Source: Lophium mytilinum (taxonomy: Eukaryota; Ascomycota; Dothideomycetes; Mytilinidiales; Mytilinidiaceae). Taken from it: a stretch of DNA of 64,000 bases. The stretch lies in assembly GCA_010093605.1 (NCBI GenBank), contig MU004184.1, forward strand, positions 1,569,897 to 1,633,896, given 5' to 3'. Under the pieces are notes generated by a model that saw only the letters and a list, made by a program, of their open reading frames with translations, did no database searches and had not been told where the DNA came from. The position numbers were made by a program, and so were the translations under genes. Of this stretch, positions 1 to 12,256 are shown piece after piece; position 1 is the first letter of the stretch, and each line of letters begins with the position of its first letter.

Positions 1-282
1 TGCCGTCCTCTCGTTTTGTCATCTCACCTCCCCGAGACCGGCCCGACGACGCCCGGCCACAACAACAATCGGAAAACAAACAACACCTCGGCGATGCTTG
101 ATCAGACTCAGTGATACTTGGACGAGTGTTGGACACCAAGGCTTGGATTGGTACTACCAATTGCATCTTTTACATCGCAGATATCAGGACGCGCTCCGAG
201 CCCCGCAACCTCGACATTCCATTGGATCTCGAACAGCGTTTACCTCTGCTCTGTTTACTCACTTGTATACACCCAACTCAAC

Positions 283-3200
283 ATGGACCGCTACCGTCAA
301 GAACGTCCTCCGTCGCGTCGGAGGCCTCTACATGACAACACCCTTCGCTCGAATGTGATTTCCACTCCACCTCGCCTCGCAAAGGGCAAGGAAAACCATC
401 GCAGTAACGCCCAGCCCTCTTCGCCCGGCAACCTTCCCCACAACGAGTCTCTTGTTGCCAATGGAACTCTAGCCGTTCGACATCACCACGATCCTGTCGC
501 AGAGAACAAGCGCGTCTCCGCTGTTTCGAACGAAGAGCATCACAACAAGAGAGACTCGGAGATCTCCAATGCAAGCACCAACGCGTCTGACTATAGTCGC
601 CGTCGGAAGACACACATAGGACCTTGGCAATTGGGAAAAACAATTGGTAAAGGCGGATGCTCTAGGGTTCGGGTCGTGAGACACTCTGTTACCCAGCAGT
701 ATGGAGCGGCCAAGATCATCTCGAAGGCCACAGCGGAAAAGGTGCGAGCTTTGAGCTTAGCCAATCTTATCAAGAGCGCTGAGACAGAGGCATCGCTATG
801 GTCTGGCGGCAAAGTCATCCCTTTCGGCCTCGAGAGAGAAATTGTCATCATGAAGTTGCTGGAGCATCGCAACATCGTCAAACTATACGATGTTTGGGAG
901 AATCACAATGAGCTGTAAGTACCAATCCATCTATATTGCTCGCGCTCGCTAATATGATTCAGGTACTTGGTTATGGAGTACGTCCAAGGTGGTGAGCTGT
1001 TCCACTATATCGAAGAGCAAGGAGGCCTCCAGGAAATCGAGGTGGTCCACCTCTTCCGACAGATCATTGCTGCTTTACTCTACTGTCATCGGCTTCACAT
1101 ACACCACCGGGACCTGAAGCCTGAGAACATTCTTTTGGATCGATCTACCTTTGAGATAAAGCTTGTCGACTTTGGAATGGCAGCTTTGCAACCTGAAGGC
1201 CAGAAACTTAGCACTCCTTGTGGAAGCCCGCACTATGCTGCACCAGAAGTCATTCGATTCAGAGCCTACGATGGAGGCAAGGCAGACGTCTGGAGCTGTG
1301 GCGTCATACTTTATGTGATGCTTACCGGCACTCCGCCATTCAACTACTCGGGCGATGATCGCGACCTCAAGGACCTTTTCAGAGCCATTTCACTAGCCGA
1401 CTATGTCATGCCTGACATGATCTCGAAGGAAGCTCAGGATTTGATCCGTAGGATTCTCGTCACTGACCCCACGCGACGCATCAGCATCGACGACATATGG
1501 GCGCATCCTTTCTTGCACAAATATGATTCGCAACTCAGTTTCCGAGGTGAGAATTCCAAAAAGGAAACGTGGATCGGACCGTCACCTCGAGTTGACGATT
1601 GGGATCCTCTTTCGAGGCGCGATATCGATAGAGAAATCTTCCGTAACATGCGGATGCTCTGGCATAGCGAGAAAGAGGAAGTCCTAGTACAGAAGCTGTT
1701 GAACGAAGACAACAATCACGAAAAGTACTTCTACAGTGCTCTAGTGAAGCACAGGGACGAGCAGTTGGAACACTACGTGCCTAGTCCTGGCGGTATTGGG
1801 TATTCCGCTAGTGATTACCATCACAACAAACTTGCTCGGGAAGCTGCCATACGCCGCCTACCGCCAAAGAACCATCAGCGATCGCAGTCGCAATACTCTA
1901 TACTGAATGACGAGCATCTGTATTCAAAACACAGCTTCTACGAACCACCACCTTCCGACGCTAGCTATGATCCCTTCAGAGCGTCTCGGGATCCAATCGT
2001 CAACAACAAGGTCAATTACGTCAACGTTACCGTCCTACGAGGATCATCGAATGGAAGCCGCAAGCCCAAGGGCATGGGCGAGCGCCAGAGAAGCTCATTG
2101 AGGGTTCAAACTCTCAAGAACGCCCGAGTGGGTAGCTCGGGCCTTTCAAGCGCGGTGTCAGCCACTCACAGAGCAAATGCTGCAAAGCGTAGGTCCATGT
2201 CTCGCGGATCCCTGACGAGCTCCCTCTGGCCAAGCAGTCCTCCGGTAGTGATAGCTGCGAGGCCGAGCAGCACGGTCAAGAGAGGCGTGAGCTTCACGCA
2301 CTTACGACGAACATCGACGGTCTCAGTGCTCAACGCAGACCTTCAGTATACCCCTGAGCAACGCAAATTCCTGAGTCGTCCTCAGGAAGAAAGCGCCACT
2401 TTGTCTGTCTCCTCAAGGTCTACGGCTAGACCAAATGAAGCATCGGCAGCTCATACGTCTAGAGCACCCACAAGCCCGAAGGTCCCACGTCTTAGGATTC
2501 GCAAACCCGAAAGCCCGAGCAGATACATTCAGTCCGAAGCTCGCAAGGTCAGCACCGAACTTGAGAAGGTCATGGAGGAAGCGTTCAACCGTTCCTCAAT
2601 CAGCTCCAGTGTCAGAACGTCCAACACAGATAAGAACCATGATCCGTTTGGGTTTGATACACCCCCAACCTCGTTCTCCAACCAGTCGGGCGGGCTTTTC
2701 GCTAGCTCTACCCCGACGGACTTCAAGAACCGGCCACTACCTCCAATACCCACCGAGACCCCCAACACTTTCCTTCAGCGCGAGCTCGCGCAAACTCGGG
2801 ACCGACTTGCGCGATTTGCATCAGAGGATGAGAACACTACTGCGTCTTTCAACGAGGTCTTGAACCATCTTGATCGTCTCCTGCAACCGGACAACGCTAA
2901 GCGCACCTCTTCCGCTCCGCCAAAGTCGCCGGAATATCTTGGATACCTACCGATCATCTCCGAGAGTCGGGCGGAAGAAGGAGATGAGCACAAGCGTTCG
3001 GTGACGGATCCCCTCAAAGGTAGACCTGCATGGCAGAGCAGGGCCGCGACAGACTACACTTCCACTATTCGTGTCGTCAATCCTGACTCACCGACTGCCG
3101 TTGCTCCTCTCAACATCCGCAAGAAGAGCGGTGCTAGCACTAGCACAAAGTCGTCGGTTCCTTCACACGATGCTAACGGTGAGAAAACAGTGCGATGGTC

Positions 3201-4110
3201 CGGCCCAACGTCGCTCCCTCGTGCAGCCACACCTACACCACCTCATAAGGGGCCAGGCGATGACCAGGATGCAACCATTAGATCCCTCAGTAAGAAGCGA
3301 TCTTGGTTCCGGAGAGTTGTCAGCGATAAGGGCGCTCAGGAGCACGATCGAGGTCAACACGACACTCGTCTCAGAATTCCCGAGGCATGGCAAGGGCTCG
3401 ATGATCGCATCAAGAACGTCCCAGCCCCGCCTATTCCTAGCGCGATCGAGCCACCAACGAAACATGCGAAGAAGCAATCTGATACCAGCAGCGAGTTCCC
3501 TATGCGCGAGGAGAAGAAGCCTGGCAAGGGCGACGGAAACGCAGGTCGCCGCGGCTTCTTAGGCTTATTCGGCAAGAAGCACAAGGACGACAGGAACTCA
3601 GATGGGTACAAGATGGGCTTAGCCGCTGACAGCAACTCACTCCTCGAGTCGAGCGGTTACGATCTCGCATCCGATGATGGAAACGCCTACCGCCCAGACT
3701 ACCAAACCAACTGGCTCTCTCGCTTCTTTCACATCAAGCCTGCAAGCAAGACGCTTTGCTTCCACATCGGACGCGGCCGTGCGCGGCAGGAGCTGGTGCG
3801 TCTGCTGCGTGATTGGCAGCGCTTCGGCGTACGTGACGTATTCTTTGATCGCAAGACCAACATCGTCAATGCGCGTGTTGATAAGTCGAATCACCTGAAG
3901 ATCAAGCCGGTCTCTCTCGTTATCGAGCTCTTCGTCGTCCTCGAACACGGTCGTCGCGCCCAGCTTTGCATCGCCCGCTTCACGCAGACCCGCGGCGCGG
4001 CATCCAGTTTCCGCAAGGTCGTCGACATTGTTGAGGATGTATTCAAGGCCAAGGGTGTTCTGATTGAGGACGAAGAGAAGAAGAATGCAATGTGTGAAGT
4101 GCTGGGATGA
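283..4110 (+). CDS. Gin4/Hsl1/Kcc4-family septin-associated protein kinase
   Basis: Exons 283-914 and 963-4110 (48-bp intron, GTAAGT...TTCAG) give 1,259 aa. A basic, Ser-rich leader of about 110 aa precedes a Ser/Thr kinase domain (about residues 113-390) with AAK lysine, HRDLKPEN, DFG and APE-type motifs. A long disordered tail ends in a C-terminal ~115-aa segment resembling the fungal KA1 lipid-binding domain. This arrangement is known from Gin4/Hsl1/Kcc4 and fission-yeast Cdr2, which act at septins and the cortex and restrain Wee1; that role here is inference from the family. The start at 283 lies in the context CAACATGG; an open frame continues upstream but lacks similar composition. The glycine loop reads GKGGCSRV, with Ser where the third Gly normally is. 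The kinase C-lobe is immediately followed by low-complexity sequence. Confidence 0.93.
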
Positions 4111-6107
4111 ACACGGCATCAGAATCACCAAAATCCTTCATTATGACCTTATTTGGGGGCGCACGAGTATGATCAAATTACCGACGGGTGCGAAGATTGG
4201 ATGTCACTGGGTGCCACTGGATTGGAAAAGAGGAACTTGTTGGCTGGAAACCATTTGGCTCGAAACATCGTCACGAAAGTACTCCGTATTCCACTTGTTG
4301 CGGACTCGATTCTTCCTTTTCGTCGGTCTTTTCGGCGGCTTTCCCATCACAGCATCTCACGAAGCAACGAAATACCAACGAACAGCAAAAAGGACCGACT
4401 ACTAGACAGAATTTTCTAAAGCACTACCGGAGACTAGGTGTATATCGCGTACACATGAAAGAGTCTCTTGTTTGATCGGCTCGACTTCTTCCAAATCACT
4501 ACCGGAGGCTAAGTGTATACTACTTACACATGAGCGACTCTCTTGTTTGAACGGCTTGTGGATTACCTCGATTCTTTGGGTTTCCAACCGGCCCACCACC
4601 CTGCACACACTCTTTTCTTTTGTTTCTTGTTTACTGTTTTGGTTCATGGTTCTTGATTCCTGGTTTTCCTTAAAACCTGCTCTTCTTGTCCGATTCCGAA
4701 TAATGAGCCAGGCATTGAGAAGCAAAGATACTGGAGGAATGGAAATCGACTTGTACTGTACATCACGATGGGAGGGGTTTGGATGACCTGTGGAGTATAG
4801 GTATCGGCCCCATTACATTCTGCATTCTGCTCTTTTCTGTACCACCTCCTCGAAACCGAGGAGCTTAATTCTGCAGCCTTCAGTTGCGATAGACTTTACT
4901 TCACAAAAAATGGACACTTTCTTTCACATGCATTCGAAGTAGTACTCACGCGACTCTTTCCCTCAAGTGGTCTATCATAAAGACAAACCCAGATACCCGC
5001 CCCCCACCCCACTCCCCTAGAAACCACTTCCGTCCCTCTGACTCACAGCCCTCCCACAAACCTCCCCTCCCAGATCCTCGTACGCTCCTCGCACAAAGAT
5101 CCGTCCACCCACACCACCCACACCCCCCCGTCAGCCACCACCCAAGCCCCCGGGTCCCCGTGCCACCACACCCGCCCCTCGGTGTCTTGGAGCCGTCTCA
5201 CAGCATGACCAAGCAAAGAAGGCGCGTATCTCGGGCTTGTGTGAGCTGGCGGCCGGGGGCAGGGCCCGTGGAAGTGGGTGGGTGGGTGGTACGGGGTTTG
5301 CAGGGGGAGGGTTAGAGTAAGTCACGAGCCCGTGCGACGGGGTGTTTGGGAGTGAGATCTGGGAGATTAGGTCGGGCGCTAGAGATGGGACGGTGGGGTC
5401 TCAGACGGATGCGATTGTTGGGTGCGACCGATGGGTAGGATGGACGGGTTGCTGGGGGTGGATCAGGGGTTATGCTAGATAGCTACCTAAGCATTGAGAC
5501 GATTGCTGTGGATGAGTCAAAGTGCTTTGGGTTGTCTGATATAGATAGGAGAGATTTGAGGTGAGGGCGAGGAAGGTGCGTGAGGGATTTTGTGGGTCAC
5601 GTGCTAGATTCTTTTTGCATTGTAGTATCATGGAGGATTACTCAAGACTATCACAAGAGCGGCTAAGACAGGATGGAAAGATGAAGCAGTTGGTTTCACG
5701 ATCGCGATAGTACTCACAGTACGAGAATTAACCTCAGTCACACAATACACAAACAGTGACCGCTGACCTCAGCCTGGAGGCCCCTTCACCTATTCTTGGC
5801 TAGGTATACGAAATTAGAAAATTATCTAAAGAGCTTACTTTTAGTGAGATTCCACAGCATATGGAGCTCGGAGACTTTTTGTGGACGCACGGAACGCTGT
5901 GAACGGCTTCGGAGACTTCTGGCACGATCTACATGCAGCTAAGGCTGTGGTCGACGAGTTCGGACCAATCTGATTCGTTGAAGGGCTTACAGTGAGCCTA
6001 CGTCACGCCTCACTTTGCCTAGGGTGTAACGGCATACATAAATTGAGACTGTAGAGTGACTATCCAGTTCTTAGTATCTTTCCAAATCCTCACCTACAAC
6101 CTCCACC
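4111..6107. other. Intergenic region, about 2 kb
   Basis: No gene recognised. It holds the 3' flank of the Gin4-like kinase, an imperfect 75-bp-period duplication (4422-4556), and a C-rich stretch (about 4990-5170) followed by a G-rich stretch (about 5220-5340). The last few hundred bases should contain the promoter of the GFA-domain gene. Open frames here are short and low-complexity. Confidence 0.6.
4422..4556. repeat. Imperfect tandem duplication, 75-bp period
   Basis: Two copies, 4422-4481 and 4497-4556. Both begin CACTACCGGAG and end CTCTTGTTTGA(T/A)CGGCT, with substitutions but almost no length change. They lie in the 3' flank of the Gin4-like kinase, possibly inside its 3' UTR. Confidence 0.8.
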
Positions 6108-6630
6108 ATGGCCTCTCCGACTGCAACAAGCACAGGACCAGTAGATTCGCCACGAGAGAAAAAGACAGATTCTCCGAGCTCTGCAAAATACTCTGCAAGT
6201 TGCCACTGCGGCGCCGTCTGCTTTACTGTTACTCTCACACCACCGCTCGCACAGCAGCAACCCGTCACTTGCACCTGCACAATCTGCAGCCGTAACGGTT
6301 ATCTCCTTGTCTACCCGCTGCGCAGCGATCTCGTCATTACACAAGGCGCCGATGACTTGAAGTCGTATTCCTTTGGCCGTAAACGGAATCTGCACCAGTT
6401 TTGTGGCCGGTGTGGGAGCAGTGTGTTCTTCGATCCAAGAATGGCCGAGCATGGCGAGGGCCCAGATCGAATGGGCGTGAATGTGGGTATTGAGGTTACT
6501 GTTCCCAGAAGAAATCGAAGCTAACTGGACTAAATAGGTGAGAATGTTCAAAGACATCAAGCTAGATGAGCTCAATCTCAGGCATTTCGACGGGTTGAAT
6601 CTGTTCCCGTTTATAGACTCTTCAGACTAG
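6108..6630 (+). CDS. GFA/CENP-V-fold zinc protein (glutathione-dependent formaldehyde-activating family)
   Basis: Exons 6108-6482 and 6538-6630 encode 155 aa. The intron (6483-6537) has a slightly unusual GTGGGT donor, chosen because it is the only nearby GT that keeps the C-terminus open (...VRMFKDIKLDEL). The zinc ligands fit the GFA pattern: C32-x-C34, C55-x-C57-x2-C60 and C99-x2-C102. Small fungal GFA proteins are mostly uncharacterised; S-hydroxymethylglutathione formation is the founding activity and cannot be assumed here. The first ~28 residues are Ser/Pro-rich and probably disordered. Size is normal for the family. Confidence 0.85.
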
Positions 6631-7190
6631 GTTCATGTTTGCCTGGGCCCTGGAGAATCAGAGCATAATGAGTTGAGATGTGGACTCCTGTGTGTTGTCA
6701 GCTTCGACATCATAACAGATGTTAAGGTTGAATGATATGTGTGTGAATGCGTCATGAAAAAATTAGAGTGTTGTTGCGGTTTTGATCCTCAACGAGACTT
6801 TGAAGCCCTCAGGGTTAAAAATGTATAATCCTTCGCAATTTTTAGGACGTAATCAAAGAAGTCGACTCACCTCCTCAATCTGCTTGAAATGTCGAAGGTT
6901 TGTATGCCTCTGCTTCAATTGGTATTGAAGTAGTGATTCGCTCGAGGCGTTTATCAGCAGAAAGGTTCTGAGGTGACCTTCAAACATTGAAGCTCTCCCG
7001 CTGACAGTGCTTGGAGTTGGGGTTGTGACAGTTTCCATCCTACTGGGCTGGAGCTTGATACGCAGAGCAAACGAGCCGGAACGGAGGCTTACGGGATAGT
7101 TGCGACGTGATCCTCGACCTTCACGGAAATTTGATAATTCCGTGGCTTGTTTCTCTCGTGTTGAGTCTGCCTAAAGGCGCAAGGATCTTT
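6631..7190. other. Convergent intergenic region
   Basis: Lies between the 3' ends of the GFA gene (plus strand) and the thioesterase gene (minus strand). It should hold both 3' UTRs. Nothing else recognised. Confidence 0.5.
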
Positions 7191-8284
7191 TTATCCACGA
7201 ACAGCCGAGGCGGGAAACGCAGCCTTCGCCCTAACGCAAACTTGGCCAGCCATATTCTCAATCGTGCCGCTAACCTCGACGACTGGCCCAGTTCCGGAGG
7301 ATACTGGACTCTTGGTGACATTTTTCGACCAAGGAAACCAGGATTTGCCAGAGTCGGGTGTCGACTGTGGGAGAAGAGTTTGCTCGTCCAATCGTGAAGA
7401 TATCGACGCACGTAAGACGTAAAAGTTGTTCGCCTGAGTAGGACGGGCATATGACAGGCTAAGGGAGGACGGAGACGGAACGGAATCTGTGAACAATAAA
7501 ATTAGCTCAGCTCTGAAGCATGCAATTTGAGACGCATACCTAATATCGTGTCCGGTCCTGCTACCACTCTGGAAAGCCCGTCTTGAAGCACAGTAGCAAT
7601 CGCACCACCATGCGCAAGTCCGGGCCAACCGCTCAGCCTGCCTCCGAAGAAAACGACAGCAATGAGTTCCCTGGTCAATGGGTTCCAGAATGCCCGTTGG
7701 ATACCTAGACCCCCCGACCCTGCCATTGTCTTCTGGGTCAATGTTCTCGTGATTTCCGGTTTCAGAATTTGGTCATTGCTAATATTTTGAGACGCATCCT
7801 CAAGCTTCGTGCCCGATGGGTCTGAGAGGATAGCTGGAAAATCCAGCTCCCTCCATCCGCTTTTCCCTTTGCTTGACTCATCCAATGCTGTATCAGAATG
7901 TAGATGATATCCCTCGGCTCTGAGAGCTTTTACAATATCCAGTGAATCGATGTCTCGACGCAGCACCTCAAGCCTGAAACGGTCTTCTCTCGACTCTGGG
8001 TCGGGAAACGGGGGCGGCGCAACGAATGATCGGGCAACGTGACCGGCGGCTAGTCCGATAAAAATAAATGTTGTACCCCATATGTATATGAATAGTGATC
8101 GGGGTTTCTTTGGGGGAGGTGGTGGTGGAGGAGCTTCGAAGCTTGGTCGTAGATCGTTTACATTCGGGGTGGCAGAGCCGGAATTGAGGCGCCATTGATG
8201 TGTCCCATTGCGCCTTAGGGTCGAAGGAAGGCGTAGATAAGGTAAGAGAGGCGTGGGACGCAATATGGGACGCAGCGGATGCAT
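7191..8284 (-). CDS. Hotdog-fold thioesterase-like protein, membrane-anchored, probably mitochondrial
   Basis: Exons complement(7540-8284, 7191-7486), intron 7487-7539. With the start at 8284 the N-terminus (MHPLRPILRPT...) is rich in Arg, Leu and Pro with no acidic residue, like a mitochondrial presequence. An in-frame ATG at 8377 would add 31 less basic residues. A proline stretch (PPPPPPP) is followed by a hydrophobic segment (IYIWGTTFIFIGLAAG), then a PaaI/THEM-like hotdog domain whose core holds the motif LAHGGAIATVLQD. Members hydrolyse acyl-CoA thioesters; the substrate cannot be told. Similar anchor-plus-hotdog proteins are common in filamentous fungi. Confidence in the domain is good, in the exact start moderate. 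Confidence 0.82.
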
Positions 8285-8541
8285 TTTTGGTAGATGGAGA
8301 GAAGTCTGGGCGTCCTCCGAGGTCAACTCAGAGATGGCGCTAGAATTGAGCACGCTAACCGAATTGTGATCAACCATTCATCCTCTGACTTTATCAGAAT
8401 ATCAGCTCGGAACACTATGTCTTCCGAATCAAGGGAGCATATATAAATATATCATTTCGATAAGACGAACGTTTGGTGTGTATCCTGAATCATGCAATCA
8501 CACTCCTACCATCAAGAAACATCAAATCTACTACAGCCAAT

Positions 8542-9546
8542 CTAAGATCTCAGTCTCCTTGCCTTCATGTATTCATAGTCGGGCATAGCAGTCCTTACCA
8601 ACCCCTCTATCCTCTCGCCCTCTTCTATCCCGAACTCTACTTTCCACTTAACCGCCTCTTCATTAATGTTCAGCCCAGCCGCCGTCTTACCTGGCACAAT
8701 CCTTGTCGAAGCGTCGAGAGTCGATGTCATCCTTCTTGCTATATCGCCCATCTTACTCAATTCATCTTCACTCGCAGAAGCCCACGCGAACTTCAACTTA
8801 GCGGGATCCAATCGAACCATCTTGCTAAATTTACGAACCAGATCCGGATGCTCGATGACATCGTCTGCATCTAAGATAACTGGCCACGTAGAATCATTGT
8901 TGGAGCCAGATTTCTCGGACTGCTGCGCGTACCAGTCGTATAATGTGCGCGACCAGTGCACGCTCATCTCGACGTGATTCACAGCGTGCTGACTCCTAGC
9001 AGCCTCCGCGCCCTCATTATCCACGCTCGTGCGGTAACACGAGGGAAACGCTAGAGCTGGATGTCGAATCAAGAAAGTAGGGCACCAAGTCTTCAAGAAG
9101 TCATCAGGGAGAATGCTCTCGTTGAATGGCGAATGCTCCTGCGCCGACGAAGTCGTCACCGTCCATAGCGGCTCATCCGTACTATCCTGCCCGGAAAGGT
9201 ACTTTGCCTCCGAAATAGGCTCAATAAACCAGGGGAGATGCTCCTTCACGAAGACGTCCTGGCCCAGGGCTTCTGCAGAATCTACATGTTTCTGGAGAGC
9301 GTCGAAGCCTTTCTGATAGCTTTCCGTCAGGCTGATCCGTTCGTCTTGCGTCCAGTCCTCCGGGCGTCGGCCAGTGGTTTTGAGCGTGTGCATTCTCGAA
9401 GCCATGGCCTCGCCGAAGAAATAGCTTTTCTTTTCACCAGTGAAGATATTTGCTTGGTCTTCTAGCGCCAGGATCCGGACGAGCAGATTGGACGCCGTAC
9501 GCGGATACGTCAGCAGGTAGAACCTGCGAGGTGGGTCTGCACTCAT
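8542..9546 (-). CDS. Sulfotransferase-like P-loop protein
   Basis: A single exon of 334 aa. The N-terminus RRFYLLTYPRTASNLLVRIL matches the 5'-phosphosulfate-binding loop of sulfotransferase-like proteins (TYPRTASN, loop after beta-1), and a later segment (WCPTFLIRHPALAFPS) resembles their 3'-phosphate-binding Arg/Ser region. Many Pezizomycotina carry multiple paralogues with no known substrate. True sulfotransfer is not shown. The gene lies head-to-tail with the thioesterase downstream (257 bp away), but nothing in the sequence links their functions. Confidence 0.8.
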   Translation of the reverse strand: MSADPPRRFYLLTYPRTASNLLVRILALEDQANIFTGEKKSYFFGEAMASRMHTLKTTGRRPEDWTQDERISLTESYQKGFDALQKHVDSAEALGQDVFVKEHLPWFIEPISEAKYLSGQDSTDEPLWTVTTSSAQEHSPFNESILPDDFLKTWCPTFLIRHPALAFPSCYRTSVDNEGAEAARSQHAVNHVEMSVHWSRTLYDWYAQQSEKSGSNNDSTWPVILDADDVIEHPDLVRKFSKMVRLDPAKLKFAWASASEDELSKMGDIARRMTSTLDASTRIVPGKTAAGLNINEEAVKWKVEFGIEEGERIEGLVRTAMPDYEYMKARRLRS

Positions 9547-9844
9547 GATCTCCGTTCGCTGGCTCAGAATGATAAAATCAAGTTTTATACAGTTCGTTGG
9601 CGAGCGCTTCGCATCTGTTTGAAGATCTCGAGGGACTGTTGGGGCGTTTGGAAATACGAGGGGCCTTCCTTTATTGCGTAAGAACTAGCATGATCGGGTC
9701 AGCAAATCTCACGTGACTTCTAGGGTTTCAATAACGCATATCAAAACATCTCCCTTCAGAATGCTAATCTTATCTATTGGTTCTGTACGTGACATATTCC
9801 TACAAGTGGGAGTGTCAAAGAGGTACCAATCACTTCAATTTGAT
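9547..9844. other. Promoter side of the sulfotransferase-like gene
   Basis: A 298-bp gap between the 5' end of the sulfotransferase-like gene and the 3' end of the ankyrin-BTB gene, both on the minus strand. It contains an E-box-like CACGTG at 9710-9715. No gene seen. Confidence 0.45.
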
Positions 9845-11937
9845 CTAGGCATCCAGCTCCAATCTTTCAAGCAACGTATCTATTTTCCCCAGAAGGATTT
9901 GGTAGTTTATAGCATCCTGGGCAAACTCGTCACCAGCAAGCTCACCGTCCAGCGTCCGCACTGCGCCGGCCCGCAACTGTGACTCAATGTCTGGAGCGTA
10001 CATATCCTGGTCGGTAGTTTGCTTCCGCGGTGAGTTGGAGGACATATCCACGCCTTCATCTTCTGGCAGTGGTTCTAGTAGCTCCGCGGGGTCATCGCGA
10101 ATAGTTTCCTCTTCCATCATCTCTTCTAAGCCTGAGTCTTCGAAACGAAGACGGAAGCGATCGGATAGGTAGTAGCGGATACTAAATGCTTATTAGCCTA
10201 ATCTCGCGTAAATAAAGAGAGCTGCATTGACGTACTCATCTATCAACTCAACGGTATCCGTCTCTTGTCTCGCTTTGATTCTGTTCGCACTTTCTCTTAC
10301 TAGCTCTGCAAAATCTTCCTCGTCGATGTACCGCTCTAGCCTGTAGGCAATGTACCGCGCACCAAATTCCTCTAACCGATGCACTCGAGTGTCCCATCCT
10401 GCTCGCACGACTTCATACACATCCAGCACATCCTCAGCATCGGTCGCGCCGCGCGGATTCTCGCTTTCGACTGCGCTGGTGGACCCGTTTCCTAATGTCG
10501 ATATGATCATGGCGGCCCTTTGCTTGAGCTTCTCGATGAACAGCAGATCAGCTATGAAAAGCACGTCGATGGCTACATCTAGCCCGAAGTCTGCACGTTC
10601 TGTGTACAAAAACGTCAGAACTACTTCCAGGACTTCAGGGGCGCAGTCGAGTTTAACGATATGGAGATGCGGTGTTTCTTGAGCTTCGCGGAAGGATGAG
10701 CTGAACATAGTAAGAAAGTACTCGGATCGGAGCAGCATCGCTCGGTGGACTGGATATAGAGTGGATTTCTTAGGCCTACGATGGCGAGAGGGAGAACGCG
10801 ATTTCGCTAAAGGGCCGATTGGGATGCCATTTAATGGACCGGAGGTGTTGCGAATAAGGGGATCATGAGGTTGAGCTTCGACTTGTATTTCTTCTTCTGG
10901 CTCCTCGTCGGCGCGTAGAAGCACGTCGGCAAAAATTGCGTTGTTCCTGTCCCAGTGTACGTCCTGCGCCTTTTCGGTGTCAACCACGATCTTGTGTTTC
11001 ATCACATTGTTTTTGAACCACTCATTCAGCTGATCCCGTCCTCGATTGACTTCGTCTGTTCGCCGTTGACGAGTCAACCGTCTGTCCCCCGATTCTAATA
11101 TGCTCTCGAACATGCGTTCAATCTCTAGCTGCCGGCTGATTTTATCAATGCCAGTGAGTATGCTTTGCTCTTCTTCTCCATCTCCTAAATCCGCGGAGAC
11201 TTCTGAGAAGTACAGATATCGCAATGCGACATGTAAAGATTCCGTAGGTATACTACTCGAAAGTTTCCATGATGTGGTATCCGGCGCTGTTGCAAGTTTC
11301 TTCGCAAAGTAGGGCGATCTGGCAGAAAGCACGAACTTGTGCAGCGGGAAAGACTCCGTCGGCGTGACGAGTGTGATATCGGTGGTTTTGGGATGATTTC
11401 GTGTCAGGAGAGAGGTTATGTGGGCAGCTAATGGTTGTAAAGGGTCTGTCGACTTTGCGTAGTCGTATGAGAGGAGGAGGTTACGTATTCGGTCGTTTAG
11501 CGCATTGTACAGGCAACGCTCGCCCTGGAACGTGTCTCGCTCGCAGAGTGCACCGGATTCAAGCAATAGCTGGACAACTTCAAAATGCCCGCAAAGACTA
11601 GCCTTGTGCAAATATAGATTAGCAGCGTACAGCTGTTTTGGGTTGCAAGAACGAGGAAACAGTGCTTGGTAACACCATCGCAGGATGCATAGACTAAATT
11701 GGGTAGATACAAGCTTACCAAAATCAGAGGCGTATAATCAAACCTATCTCTGGCATTGATATTGACGCCTTCCATTATAAGTTCCTGGCAAATTTTCAGG
11801 TCGCCCCTCCTGCACGCTTCACAAAATACTCGAAAGTCGTCGGAGAGGTCGAGAGGATTATCTTCCTTCAATCTGCCTGCAGAAATAGCCTGCGACTCGG
11901 CGTGGAGCGCCGCCTCGATCTCATGCTTGCTGACCAT
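9845..11937 (-). CDS. Ankyrin-repeat and double-BTB domain protein (ABTB-like)
   Basis: Three exons, complement(11719-11937, 10236-11602, 9845-10181), give 640 aa. The first intron splits an ankyrin repeat, which is restored on joining (DYTPLIL + ASLCGHFEVVQLLLESGA). The second intron has donor GTACGT and branch GCTAATAAG. The N-terminus carries ankyrin repeats (about residues 35-110). A first BTB/POZ domain follows (TDITLVTPTESFPLHKFVLS...), then a second (YPVHRAMLLRSEYFLTMFSSSF...), then a BACK-like helical region and an acidic tail. This order matches animal ABTB1/2 and fungal relatives, thought to be cullin-3 adaptors; that role is inference. The start at 11937 faces the NIMA kinase across a 319-bp shared promoter. 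Confidence 0.9.
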
Positions 11938-12256
11938 TTCGCCCAAAAGAACAATTAGAAAGAAAGTGAATGAAGAAACTGTAAGCTGCAATGATGTCGT
12001 CAAAAGGTGGCGGGCGGCGGGCGGCGGGCGGAGACAGGATCGCCGGGCGGGATCTAGTCAGGTCACGTGCGTCATCTGGGCGGCAGGTGCAGTCGGTCGC
12101 GGTTGCCCTAAGCAACGGGGTCTACAAACACAACCCGCGTTTCGCATAACCTAGCTTCAGGGAAGCTTTACCTTTCCTTTTACCACACAACCCCATGCTC
12201 TAGCAACTCAATTCCTCTACACACCACCACTTACACTGACCATTCTAGCGCTCAGC
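11938..12256. promoter_or_regulatory. Bidirectional promoter, ankyrin-BTB gene and NIMA kinase
   Basis: A 319-bp gap between two divergent starts. It contains a GC-rich repeat of GGCGGGC units (about 12009-12031) and a palindromic CACGTG at 12064-12069, a bHLH/Cbf1-type core. No TATA box is obvious. Its regulatory use is inferred from position only. Confidence 0.55.
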
